DNA from: Pelecanus crispus
Taxonomy: Eukaryota; Chordata; Aves; Pelecaniformes; Pelecanidae
Reading direction: 5' to 3'
DNA: 64,000 nt
NCBI RefSeq assembly: GCF_030463565.1
Contig: NC_134651.1
Coordinates: 14,024,734-14,088,733 of the forward strand
The translations under genes and the position numbers were made by a program. Under the pieces are notes generated by a model, which saw only the letters and a program-made list of their open reading frames with translations, was not told the DNA's origin and did no database searches. Position 1 is the stretch's first letter; each line of letters starts with the position of its first letter. Below, piece by piece: positions 49,701 through 61,700 of this stretch.

Positions 49701-52700
49701 CTACTGGGGTCTGCTGCAAAATTGCCACCACGGCAAAGGATGTTGTTGGCCCAGGGAGAAGAGCCACATCGTAGCTGAGGAGGAAGAGGCTCGCAAAGGT
49801 GTGTGTGAGGGATGCCCTGCAGTCTCCTCACATGCCATGTCAGGGAGCAGCCAGCTATCTCAGGCATAAAACTCATCTCAAAAAATCAAAATAGCAGTAC
49901 TACTGTCAGCATGACATGGGGAGGAGGGAAGTTGTGCGAAGCGCCACAACTTCCATCCTTGTGTTTTATGCATGAAGGAGGTCGCACTCCAGCCCGTGGT
50001 GTTTCTGCCATCTCTGCTGTGGGCGATGGGTCATGGCTTTGCTCCCTGAGCCCTTGGAGCCATGCTGGGCTGGCTTTGCCCTGGCAGCCAGGAGGAGTCC
50101 TTGCCAGCAGGGTGGCAAGCACAGCCTGCGATCTCAAGCCGCATGGCTGCTCCTGCGGTCTGTGGTGTAGCTGCTTGTTACCAGCACAGTTACGTGCTGT
50201 GTTTGGGGTTCAGCTCGGAGCACGCAGCACCCCAAGGTAGGACGCGCACTGGGGAGCCTTAGGACTAGCTGTTCGGTGTGACAGTGTTCCTGACGTCAGG
50301 TGAGTTAGCCAGCTCTGAGACAAAATCTCCAGGTACAGTTCTTAAAGAACAGTAGCAGTTGGCTCTTTCCCCAGCCAAGGAGGCAAGGCCCATACATTGC
50401 TTTTGAGTAATCTAGGAAGAAAAAAAAAAATAGTTGTATTTATTTTCAATAACTCATTCAGGTAGAACGAGTAAGTAGTTTTGCAGTGCTGATTTATGAG
50501 CTGTTGCAAAATGCAAGAGCTGCTCATGATTGCAAATTTCATTGATCTTGACTCCAAGAATTTCAGTACTGTAATGTTTTATGTAGTTTTCTTCCTCTCC
50601 AGTCCTGCCATTTGAAGAAATAAGGACAATTTGCCTTTATGCAGCCCAAGAGGAGACAGCAAAGTCAGGTGCCGGGAAGAGAACCCAGGTGCCCAGATTT
50701 ACAGACCCAGGTCTGCTCCTCTCAGAGGGAAAGCCTTTCTTTATAGAAACAAATGCCCCCCTCCATGAATAGCAATCAGTGCTTTATGACGCAGTTAGCA
50801 GGCAGTCTCTGGCAGGCTCATTTGTCTCAATCACCACTCTATGGAAACTTCACCATGCCTAATCCAGTAGTTTGACCCCACCAGCATAAAGCAACAAACA
50901 GGTTCCAAGTTGGCCTTAACCGTCATGGTGACTGGTGACTATGCACCTTCCCATGGTGTAAGGCTTTCAACAGTTGTTTGCTCTTTCAGAAAGAGCCTTG
51001 GTGCTGGCTGTGGTAGCAGCTGTACTGGATGATACTGTGCAGTTTTGAAAGAAATATCTATGTGTTTCTTAGATGATGAGTGATGGCGCTCTCCAGCCAT
51101 TTGGGTTTGGGGTTCCTGCTAGCAAATACTTGTACTCTGGGTAGCTTCACTGCCTCTTCATAGCCCAATTCACTCTCTTCCTCCAGAAGTAGCACTCTGT
51201 TACATGGGTGTTTGGCATACCACAGGAGGAGCAGTACAGTTGGCATTTGCATTTACGGGTAAACCCACCAGAAAACATTTCTATTCTTACTGGCCCAGAT
51301 TCTTCTTCACTGTGACTAACCATTGCTGAGCCACAGGAGTTAGCATTGCTGCCTTTAAGCCCTGTGGGCCCGTCTTCTCAAAGGTTTATCTCTTTGCTTT
51401 TTTTAATTAAGTATGAATTTGGGGCCGCGCTACATCCCACTGTCTATTTAAGGAAGGTAAAATGCCAGAAATCCTGCTTCGGGCCTGTGAAGTCAGTTCA
51501 GAAGAATTGGGCTCAAAGGGCATATTGTATTCTGTTTTTCCTCTCGGTCTGATTTCTTCTAATATCTGCAAACTGGAGAGGCTTTGCAGTGTCATCTCTG
51601 GTGTGCCTGTGATATGCTGAGACACTGCTCCCAGGGACTGCTGCAGGCAGCACACCCCTCTCCTGTTTGACTCATTTTGGGCTCTTGGACATCAGGCTGT
51701 CCTAGCTAATGCCTCCCAGCAGCTACAAGAGGTGCGCTGGGAAGTGTGCTGTGCCACACTCTGCCTTGTCAGCATGGGGAGACAGGAGGTGCAGTGACAG
51801 CAGCTTCTCTGCGTGTCTCAGCTGGTGCCGGCAGCGCAGGTTGCTCTCAGTTTGCTGACACCCTGGTACTGTGCTTTGTTTGCACTGAGTCCCTTCGTGA
51901 CTGGGCATCCTGATGGGCGGGAGGAATGGAGTGGAAAGGAGCGCTCAGAAGAGAAATGGGTTTTGACTCTGCTGTTTGTCCTGAAACTATTGACTGATGA
52001 CAAGAATAAATTAAAAAAAAAAAAAACCAAAAAGGCATTGCACAGCTTTTTCTCATCCTGCCTGGTTTCTGTGTCAGTCTCAGTCTGCCATGAGCCACGC
52101 TGAGCCTGCTGAACTGTGCCTGGGGGTCCCCAAGAGAACCTGCTGCCACCTCCTCCATACTGTCTCTTCTGCCCCTCAGCCTCCCTTACCAAACTTAACT
52201 ATTAACAGCCATTACATATCACTTATTAGTGCTTGTACACTTGTGTTATAGCATGTACAGGTGTCGCGTGAACGCATCACAGGAAAGGCAGTCCTCGCTC
52301 CCAGAACCCACAGTCCAGCTTCTTCTGTCAGGGGCAATGGCCCATAGCTCTAAGGGAGGGTTGAAGTTTGCATTGGGTTGTTTCTCCCCCCCTCTTATTT
52401 CAAAACCTCTATTTCCATTTTCCCTGTCACTGTGCATGGATGCACACACACCTCTAGCATTGTTTTCACCTAAATTTTATCTTCCCATACAAGATTTTAG
52501 GGTTGAATTTTCTTGGAGCTCTCTAGGAAGTCTGGTGTTATGCAGGAATATCCTATGCTGTTGTCCTTATGGGGGATAAATAGCTTGGAAGAAGTGTAGA
52601 TGTACAAATGAAAATAGAGGCTTGCAGGTTCTCTAGAAATGAACACGGTATTCTTGCTCTGCTTTATAAAAGCCTGGTTTGCTTCCACTGAAAACACTAC

Positions 52701-55700
52701 ATTTTTTGCCTCTGATTTTAATGGGGACAGGACCAAGGGCTGTGGGGAACACAGGCAGAACTGTGTTTCTCCTGCAGACTTGCAAGCTAAGGTGTATTGT
52801 TCTTTCTGGCTGCAGAACGCTGTGATGACTGGGGTGTGGACACCATGAAGCAGATCCAGATCTATGATGGGGAACCTGCCAAGATCAAATGCCCGCTTTT
52901 TGAGACCTTCTTGAAGTACAACTACAGCACAGCACATTCTGCTGGCTTAACCCTGATCTGGTACAGGATCGGGCAGGACCGGGATCTGGAGGAGCCCATT
53001 AATTTTCGTCTCCCAGACAATCACATCAGTAAGGAGAAAGACACCCTTTGGTTCTGGCCTGCTCTTCAAAATGACACTGGGAATTATACGTGCATGCTCA
53101 GGTAGGTTGTGTGGTGCAGCTTCTGTGTGTCTTCAGAGTAACTGAAGGACTTTCGTGGAAGCGGGAAAATTATGCCGTTAGCACCAGATCTTTCTGTAGG
53201 GAGAAGACCATTTACATAAGCATTAATGGGAGAAGAATGCTACAATTATAAGACTGCTTAGTGCTGAGCTAATTTACATTGTAATAATGCTTGGAGCCTT
53301 GCAAACATTAACGAGCGTGCTTCTCCTTGCTAGCTGCAAGTGTCCGTGAAAATATTATTGCTAAGCCCATGGCAAAATCCACAGGCACTCACCATTAAGG
53401 AGTGATCTGCATGTCTAGAGTAAAAATAGCTTTGGATGCAGGGGTAATGTTTTGACTGTATGCTAATTTGGCCAAGATTCATGAGATAGAGACACTTTTA
53501 ATTTCCTAGAAGTCTCAAAGTGTGGTACAAAATGAACATAGCATCTGCTATGCACTGGGCACAGGAGCTCTTTTTGATCTTCCTCACGTTGTCTCTTGTT
53601 CATCGTGTCTTTGACCCTATTATCTGCTTTACCAGCAGGGGAGTGGATGTTGCTTGTTAGTCATCTTTGGAGGCTTTTCTGAGCTAGTGTGGCCATCTCT
53701 GGTGTTTTCTTTCCCATTTATAAATGAGTCAACTAAGGCTGTATATACCTCATCAGTGCTATGGTGCTCGTTATCGCAGATGTGATTTTTATTTCATTCC
53801 GCAGCTATAGGAGTAAACAAGTTTCAACTAATCAGCCCTATCCTGTTCTGTCCTTAGAAATACAACGTACTGCAGCAAAGTTGCATTTCCTTTGGAGGTT
53901 GTTCCGAAAGACGAGCACTCTTGTGTGAGCCAGTCAGTAAAACCCACTGAGGAGATGTTCTACTTGGAGCACGCCAATGAGAAGATCATATGTCCAGATA
54001 TTGATGGGTTTTACCCTCCTAGTGTAACACCAACTGTCAAGTGGTACTTGGTAAGAAGGACTTATTTGGGCAGTGGGGGAATGCAATGTTGTATCTGAAA
54101 AAGCAATGGTTGGCGTAAGAATCATGGAGCTATGTTTCAGAGTCTCCCCAGTGATGAAGCTGTTAATGAAGCTTTACTAATTTTAAGAGCTTTGTTTCCA
54201 TTGAGTTCAAGGGTAAAACTGCTCTTGGAAGAGAATTGAGAGCTAACACTGAAACTCTTTTGACCAGCGTGCACAAGTGGAGAATACTCTAGCAGGGATT
54301 TAGGAACCTCAGTTCAGCTGCGGGCAGTATGCCTGACCTGCTGTGTGAGGCAGTTGCTATCCCTGTAAAGGAAATTGTAATTCATATTCCCTCTTCTCTT
54401 GGGGGGGGTGTGGGGAACAGAAAAACAAAAAAAAAACCCCAAAACTAAAACCCACGTACTAGTGAAAACAGCATCCTTTCCTAAATCCTTTGAAGTCTGG
54501 AAATGAAATTGTACATCAGGCCTCTGCAAGGACCATGGGTGCCCTGTTTGACACAGTTCAGCAAACCTCTTTTCTGAAGATGGAGACATCCCTACCCCAC
54601 CATCCATGCTGCTCTGATAATTAGGCTGTCTTCAGCCATCCTCAGGCTCTTGCCTACAGAATTACTGCTCAATTTTATTAAATTTTGACCTCAGTGTTTT
54701 TCTCTAGGTGGATGTCTTTAGTCAAGAGAGAATAAGAATTCTCAAGGGATGTGCAGCCAGAGGGTTATAGGACTGAATTCTCTAACCGCTTATGAAGCGC
54801 TTTTGGATTTCTAGATAGACGGTTCTGTATGAGTGAACATAATAGTAAAGAAAGTAGGCAACAAACATATCTGCTGATTTTAAAAACAAACAAACCAACT
54901 ACCCAACCCAAAAAAACACCCCAAAAGAAAAAAAAAAAATCTCTAAAACCCTTCAGGAAGAACTTACTTTTGTATCTAAGAGGAGCAGTTTCACTCCAGT
55001 AGTTGAAATGCTTTACTTGTGCCATTCATTGAAATTCACATCTCAACAATCAATTAGCAGAATGAAACAAAAAGCCCCATGGAATTAATTTTTCAGGCAG
55101 CAAGTCATTCCATGCCTAATAAAAATCATTAAAAATGGTATATGACCCCTGTCTTAAACTGCCCCATTAGGATGTATCTGATTTGGAAATGTACCATTCA
55201 GAAAGAATCTCTTAGAAAATGTGCACATCTTTGGGTTTTATGACAATCAAGATGTCATCTGCATAACCCCTTTCTGAAAAGGGATCTCTAGCTTGGTACT
55301 TGGCAGAGGTTTCCTGCCTTGCCTGACAGAAAGAGAAGAGTTATTAAGGTTTCTGTACTACAGATTCTCGTTTGCCAGTTGCCAATTTTGGGGCTTCATC
55401 CTCAGCTGAAGTCAGTCAGGGTAGCTTGATTAGTCCCGAAAGAGTTAGACACGCTGGCATCAACGGGGGACATGTCCTTTCGTCTTAGTATTCATTTGTG
55501 AATACATCAGCATTTTCTTCCTGTCTCTTTTTACTTTCACTCTTCACTCTGCTGAGGTGCTCACCTTGATTGCAAATGTACTTCTGGATCAGAGATCTCT
55601 CTTATAAAATTGTCTGTATTTAAGATGGCATAAAACTATTAGGGTCATCTGCTTCATCACCTCATTGTCAAGGTGAACATATCAGTTTGTATTCCAACAT

Positions 55701-58700
55701 ACTCAAAGTTCATGGTATTTAGGTCTGACTTAAATAAAATTCCAAGTGTCATATTCATAGTTTAAAACCAGTTCTTTTTAGTAGCATTTAAACAAATATC
55801 TTTACTTTTGAATCCCAAAACTCAAGTGTTTTTCTGTCTGACTCTAGAACTGCAACTTGGTGGATGGCTTCTATGAGCGATACACCCAAGGGCCCAGGCT
55901 TGTCATTGGCATTGTTCGCAGTGCATATAAAGGGAATTACACTTGTATTGTGACATTCAAGGACCACGGAAGAACCTATAATCTCACCAGAACCATAGAG
56001 ATGAAGGTGGTGGGTAAGAATGACTTAAAAATGTGTAAAATGCATGTGGATAACTGCAGAAGTAGTGAAAACAGCTGGAAGAGTCTGTCACAGCATCAAT
56101 CTGGTTGTGCTCAATTTGCATTACCCAACTGACCTGGTATTTTTTTTGCTTGCTGGGATCAGCCTTGTGTGGCTGTCCAGGACATGTTGCACTGGAGGTC
56201 CTACCCACTGCCACGTCAAATGCTCCAAACAACACAGAGGGTGACCAGGTTTAGGCTGGTGAAGTACAGCCCGTTAGATGGCCAGGGGTACCCTCTGCTG
56301 GCATGTGAATGCATAACCCTGGCACTCTTGCTCATTTTTGTCTCCAGTGCCCTTTGCTTGTCATTATTTGGGGGATTGTCCCATTATAGCCAACTTGCCT
56401 CAGTCTTCTTGCAGTCTCAAAGCCTTGTGTGCTGAGGCTGAGACAATTAATTGGCCAGGCAGGGCTCCAGTTACCCAGCCCAGTGCTTGGACAGGTGTGT
56501 TCCAGGCACAAGGGCTTAGCCTGCCTGCCAGGGAATTGTAGACAGAGCTTAAAAACCTAGTGAACAGTACAGTACATGCTGAGTCCCATGGCAACTGCTG
56601 CTTTAAGAGCTGAATTAAATACTTGCTACAGGAAATTATGGTTGTATTTTGTTTTTTAGAAGCAGCAATAAAAAGAAACTGGTACAGGTTGTGCCTTGTG
56701 GGAGACATTGAGTGGGAGATGAGAGGGGTGTGGAGCTGTTCTGATGTGAGAGACCCAAAAGCTTGTATCTAGACTGACTTACACTTTGGAGGAGCCTCAA
56801 AATCTGGGTCTGGCCCTGAGTTTGGGGACTAGGATTAGATTTCTCTTTGCGTGGAAGTCTGCAGCAGGATTGTATCACAAGTTAGACTGGGGCATGTGCA
56901 GCAGGGTGCAAGGGCACCATGAGTGAGACTGCGAGAACCCAAGTTCTCATGAAGTCTGGGTCCCCATGGGGGGCTCTCTGTTCTCTCCCGCAGGATCTCC
57001 GAACAAGGCCTTGCCACCACAATTCACCTCTCCAAATGAGAAGGTTGTCTACGAACTGGAAGCAGGTAAATTGCAATGCTTGCTGCCTGCTGTCACTGCC
57101 CTGGCAGCCTGCTTGCTGGGACAGGGAGACCCAGCCAGGCACAGAAGCTCTCCCCTTCCACTGCATCCCGGTGCTTTTCCTCGCAGAGGGCATGAGCTGC
57201 CACAAGTTGCCTGGCAGACAATGTGGGGTGCCAGTTCTCGATGGCGGAATAGGAGAACACAGCTTTAAAAGTTTATTTTTGCAAGCACAAATAAAGATAG
57301 GTATTCAGGCACGGAGAGACAGGACTGCAGCTGCAGAAGCAGACGAAATGGGGACCTTCGGTTGCTTAGAGAAATTCCTGTAGGACCTTGTCTCAGCCCT
57401 GTCCCTGGCTGTGGTTTGCCCAACCCTCCCTCATTCAGCCCCTCAGTGGCTTCAGCCTTCTGGCCACTTCTTGCTCATCTCTCCCTTTTTGGCTGATTGC
57501 TTCCTAATTAATGACAGCTCTCCTTTTGCTGGCCCTTCCACACCCCTTCCCCCACCCCATCTGTTTAGACTGATAGCTCTTTGGAGCAATTCCCTGTATT
57601 GAAAGGATCATGTCCCATTACATTGATGTAATAAATGTGGTGCCAATGATGATGATTAGCAGCAGAGTCTTCACTTTAAAGCACAGCTTTTTTAGCTCAG
57701 AAGGTCAGACTTCTTCCATAGTCACTCTATAAGATAAAATCACTTACGGGCTGATCACAAAGATATTCACACTCCCAAGCCTGATCTTGAGGGGAAGTTA
57801 AATGCCTGAGCAAGTGTTCCCACACCAAAATGCTTTTGTGGAGCTGGATCCCTTCGCTTTATGGCATCTGTCCCCTGTGCAGTGGGGATGAATAACACTC
57901 CCTGGCTTTCCAAGGAAGTGGTTGGCATGGCGCATCTCCACTTGCGTGGGTCACTTGGTGCAGTCAAGGAATTTGTGACACATTTGAGAAAGTAGGATAT
58001 TTTTTCCTATTTATTTGTCTGTCATAAATCAACGTGTCCAGGGTGCTAAACTGCTATCAGCTGTCTGAAGGTGGATGCTGACCTCACTCTCTCCTGACGG
58101 GAGGCAGACCTCAGGCTGGTGGGATCACTGGAAAGCATCACGGTGGTGATGCTGTTCCTGCTTTGTAATATCTCACTGTGGTGCTTTCTTCCCAGGAGAT
58201 GACCTTGTTCTGCCCTGTGAGGTCTTCTTCACCTTCCTGAAGGACTCCCGAACTGAGGTGTGGTGGACCATAGATGGGAAAAACACAGATGACATCATGG
58301 ACTCCAAGATAAAAGTCACACAAAGGTAACACAGTAATGTGAACCTTCATTTGTATCTAACCCTCTCTTGGGTCCTGCAGAGGGGGGTGGGTACAGACAT
58401 GCGACAGTGCCATTTTCCCTTGCACAAGAGTATGGAGTTCCCCCACTTCCCTGTTAATCAGAAAACCCTGTGTCTGCACCATGCTGTGGTGAGCACTAGG
58501 AGCTCCAAGGAGTAGGCCTCCAGACCTGGACAGTGTCTCATCTTACAGAAGGATTTGAGGGATCTTTGTTTACCAGTTCATATCATCACTTGTTCAGGTC
58601 CCGGTAGTGGTGCCAACAGCTGATGCTATTGTGGGACTTCTAAAACAGGGGCAGACACAATTTTATTTAGAGGAATGTTCCCAAATAGCATGTGATAAAA

Positions 58701-61700
58701 ATGTTTAAAAAACCAGAGGCTGAAAATGAAAATGTAGTGTTATACATAGTATTGATTAGGAGGAATAGAGACTTAGTTACATGAAGAACCCAAACGAGGT
58801 TCAGAGTCCCGTTTGCTGGGTGCTGAATTACACGTGGAAGGCAGTCACTGCCCCAATCGGTTTGCAAACCTATGCAGAAAAAGGAAAGGCAAAAGGAAAT
58901 ACTGTTATCCCAGTTTTGCAGCTGATCAATTCAGGCAGAGAGAGACAAAGTGACTCATCCAGGATTGCACAGGGCATGTGATGTGGGCTTTGAATCCTGA
59001 GTTCATGAGATCTTGTTCCTCTGTAGGCAAGAACTTCCTTTATCTCTAAAATGCAATGTGACGCAGCTGCAATGAGAAAATTATGAGTGGCAAAATAAAT
59101 ATTAGAGAAAATCAGATAAAGGAACAGCTGCAGTTGTATTAAAATCTGAAGTGTGTGTCAATTTATGGTGTGTTTAGGTGTGTTTTTAAAGAAAGAGTTG
59201 GATTATATCAGGGAAAAGAGTATTTGTCACTAAGAACTTGCTGCAGTTTCACATCTGTAATGCTCTAGTTTTTCTCTTACAGTGAAATTGCTAGAGATTT
59301 TGAAGACAAAACTGTCATAAGGACTCTAACAGTTGCAAAAGCCACACCAGAGGACTTGAAACGGAATTATACTTGCTATGCCAGAAACGCCAAAGGCGAG
59401 GACCGTAGCCAGGCCATAGTGCGCATGAAAGGTAAAATACTTGCAGAGAATGGGTGTGAAATAAGGCATACTCAGAGGGGGCTGTCAGTCCTGCCTTAAG
59501 TCTTGCCCTGCAAAACGGTAGGGGAACAAATAATTCCATCAGGCATTTTTTCCCAGCACACGCTGTTCTGTATGCACTGCTGTCATACTGCACCATTTCT
59601 TGCAGGCAGGGAGCAAAGGACGCGTGCCACATATACACTACCATGGTCAAGTGCCTGGGGAGAGAGAGGGGTGGGTAGACCTGTTGTTCTCATCCCATCC
59701 GTGTACCACAGTTGAAGCAGACCTGAGGGGACACACTGCTTGAAATTGTTTCAGGTTACTTGATTGTGTGAGGGTTTTGCATGACACAACAGCTACCAGT
59801 TGGTGTCATCCAGAAGGCAGACTGCACTTGTTGACATTGCTCTGGGAGTGAGACAGTCTAAGCACGACACTCTGTGGTTTTACTCCTTGCTGTGATGATG
59901 CTCCAGTCTAGATACAGCCATCTCAGCATGGATGATATGGACTGATCCAGTTCTGTTCAGTGTGGGTTTTTTCCTACTTCATTCCTTCATCAAAGATTTT
60001 GTTCCTGTTTCCCAAACCCACCTCTCAGTAATAACTGAGCCTTTACTATAGGTATGTGAGGTTTCCTGATTAAGGTGGATATTTCTGCCTCCATATCAAC
60101 CTCATCTAGAGCTTCAACATCTGCTTGCTGTAGGTTGGACCTCCCCTGTCTCATAAGGGATGCTGCACTGCCTTGTGTAGCTCCTGCCAGACACCTTCTT
60201 CCCCCCACTCTGCCCTATTAGCATGAGAAGGCTCACAGAGGTCTTTACTGGAAGAGCTCTTTCTCTCCTTCTTGGTACCTGTTCTCCTTCCTTTTTAGTC
60301 CCATTCCTTTGAGACGAACCTTTTCTGGATCATTAGGAAGGAACAATAGACCAAACACACAACTGAGGCTGAAACCATCTGCCAGTGTGTTCATCCTACA
60401 TACATAATTATTCTGGGATGATAATGTTTGTACATGTAGCAGAAGCTAATCTAAAATCTTCAGTTTCTTTCTCTATATAGCAGTGCCTAAATACTGTTTT
60501 CTAGTCAACTGATCTCTACTAGCCTCTCTCTTCCTCCCCTGTCTGCTCCTAGACAGTTGAGTGGGTTTGCTGTGAGCAGACCTGGTTACTCACCATCCCT
60601 CCTTTTTGCTCTGTTCCACAGCAAAATCCAAGAACCATCCCTGCCCATTGCTGGCAGAACAACCTTAAGCTAAGCTCACTGCAGACCATCCCGCTGCACA
60701 TAGGAACATCAAGCATGCCAGAACCTAGTCCCTCAGCACTTGTCTTCCATTTTTGAGCTAGTAGCTATATATGTTGGCTCCAACTCTTTCATTACATTAG
60801 GTTATATACTTTTCCTGCTTTTTTCTGGATGATTTCCCTCTCCTTCTCATGTACTTCTGCTGCTCATCACCTAATGAAAGTTGTTAAATTCCTTCCATTT
60901 TCTTTTTTGTAATTCAGTTTCTAATAAAACTTACTAAATCTTGGAATTTGGTGACGTTTCCACTCACTGCTGTTCTTTTATTGTGCAGTTTGCCAGTGTG
61001 CATATCGGCTGCCACCTGAATCGTCATAAAAATGGAGTTGCCCAGGGATACAGTTAGAAGAGTTATTTTCTGTCCTTAATACAAAGAAGCAGCAGTAGCG
61101 TGACAGACACTGTATGAGTTGGAGGGGGGGGCCTATGATGGTCTGGCTTGATGTCCACAGGTTGTCCTGTTTGTTTGCAAGCATTCCAGCTTTTCTGTGA
61201 TGATCTCTGATTCTTCTTTCCTGGTAGAAAACAATCAGGCTATGGCTAGTTACATCCTTGCTGTCAGCCTGGGATAAGCCACAAGAACTGTGTGTATTTG
61301 ATGGGGAGGGAAAATGGTGGCCCTTGCCTTTATTTTGCTGCAGGTGAGCTTTGGCTGGCTCTCCTAGAAGTAAGTGCTGTTGTGTTGCCCCAGGAGTTTG
61401 CATATACGGCTGGGGAGGTCACATTCATGAGGTGGCTTTGGACTCTGCAGGTGGTTTCCATCAACAGGTCGTTCTGCCATCTGGCTGCTCCCAGCCTTTG
61501 CTTTGACTTGCTCTGCCAGCCCAGCCAGACCTACTAACCCAGAATGGGGACTCCAGGGTGGCCAGCCATCACATGTCCTGCCGGAAGAGCCTTGGCTTGG
61601 CCACCTTCCTCTGAAGGGCCAGCTTGGCTCTTGGCTGTTCCTCTGTGGTGTTTGGCTGCATGAGACACAATCTTGTTCCTGCTTAGCTGAAGGCCCAACC

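Larger units (their letters stand above)
40702..52815 (+). other. IL1RAP: Intron 2 of IL1RAP
   Basis: About 12.1 kb between GTAAGG and TTTCTGGCTGCAG. No additional exon or gene was recognised. It holds several MIR-like remnants (near 43405, 44620, 45645 and 50655), T-runs at 46024-46040 and 48302-48318, and an A-run at 52013-52026. All open frames are short and overlap frames on the other strand, so none is called. Confidence 0.7.

Noticed and set aside
51985..52030. AATAAA followed by 14 A, as in the end of a processed retrocopy
   Set aside because: The signal directly abuts the A-run without the usual 10-30 base spacing, and no gene-like body precedes it.
57001..57268. Open frame running from exon 6 through intron 6
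   Set aside because: The GTAAAT donor at 57066 is in the family position, and the extra sequence does not resemble Ig domain 3, which resumes at 58196.
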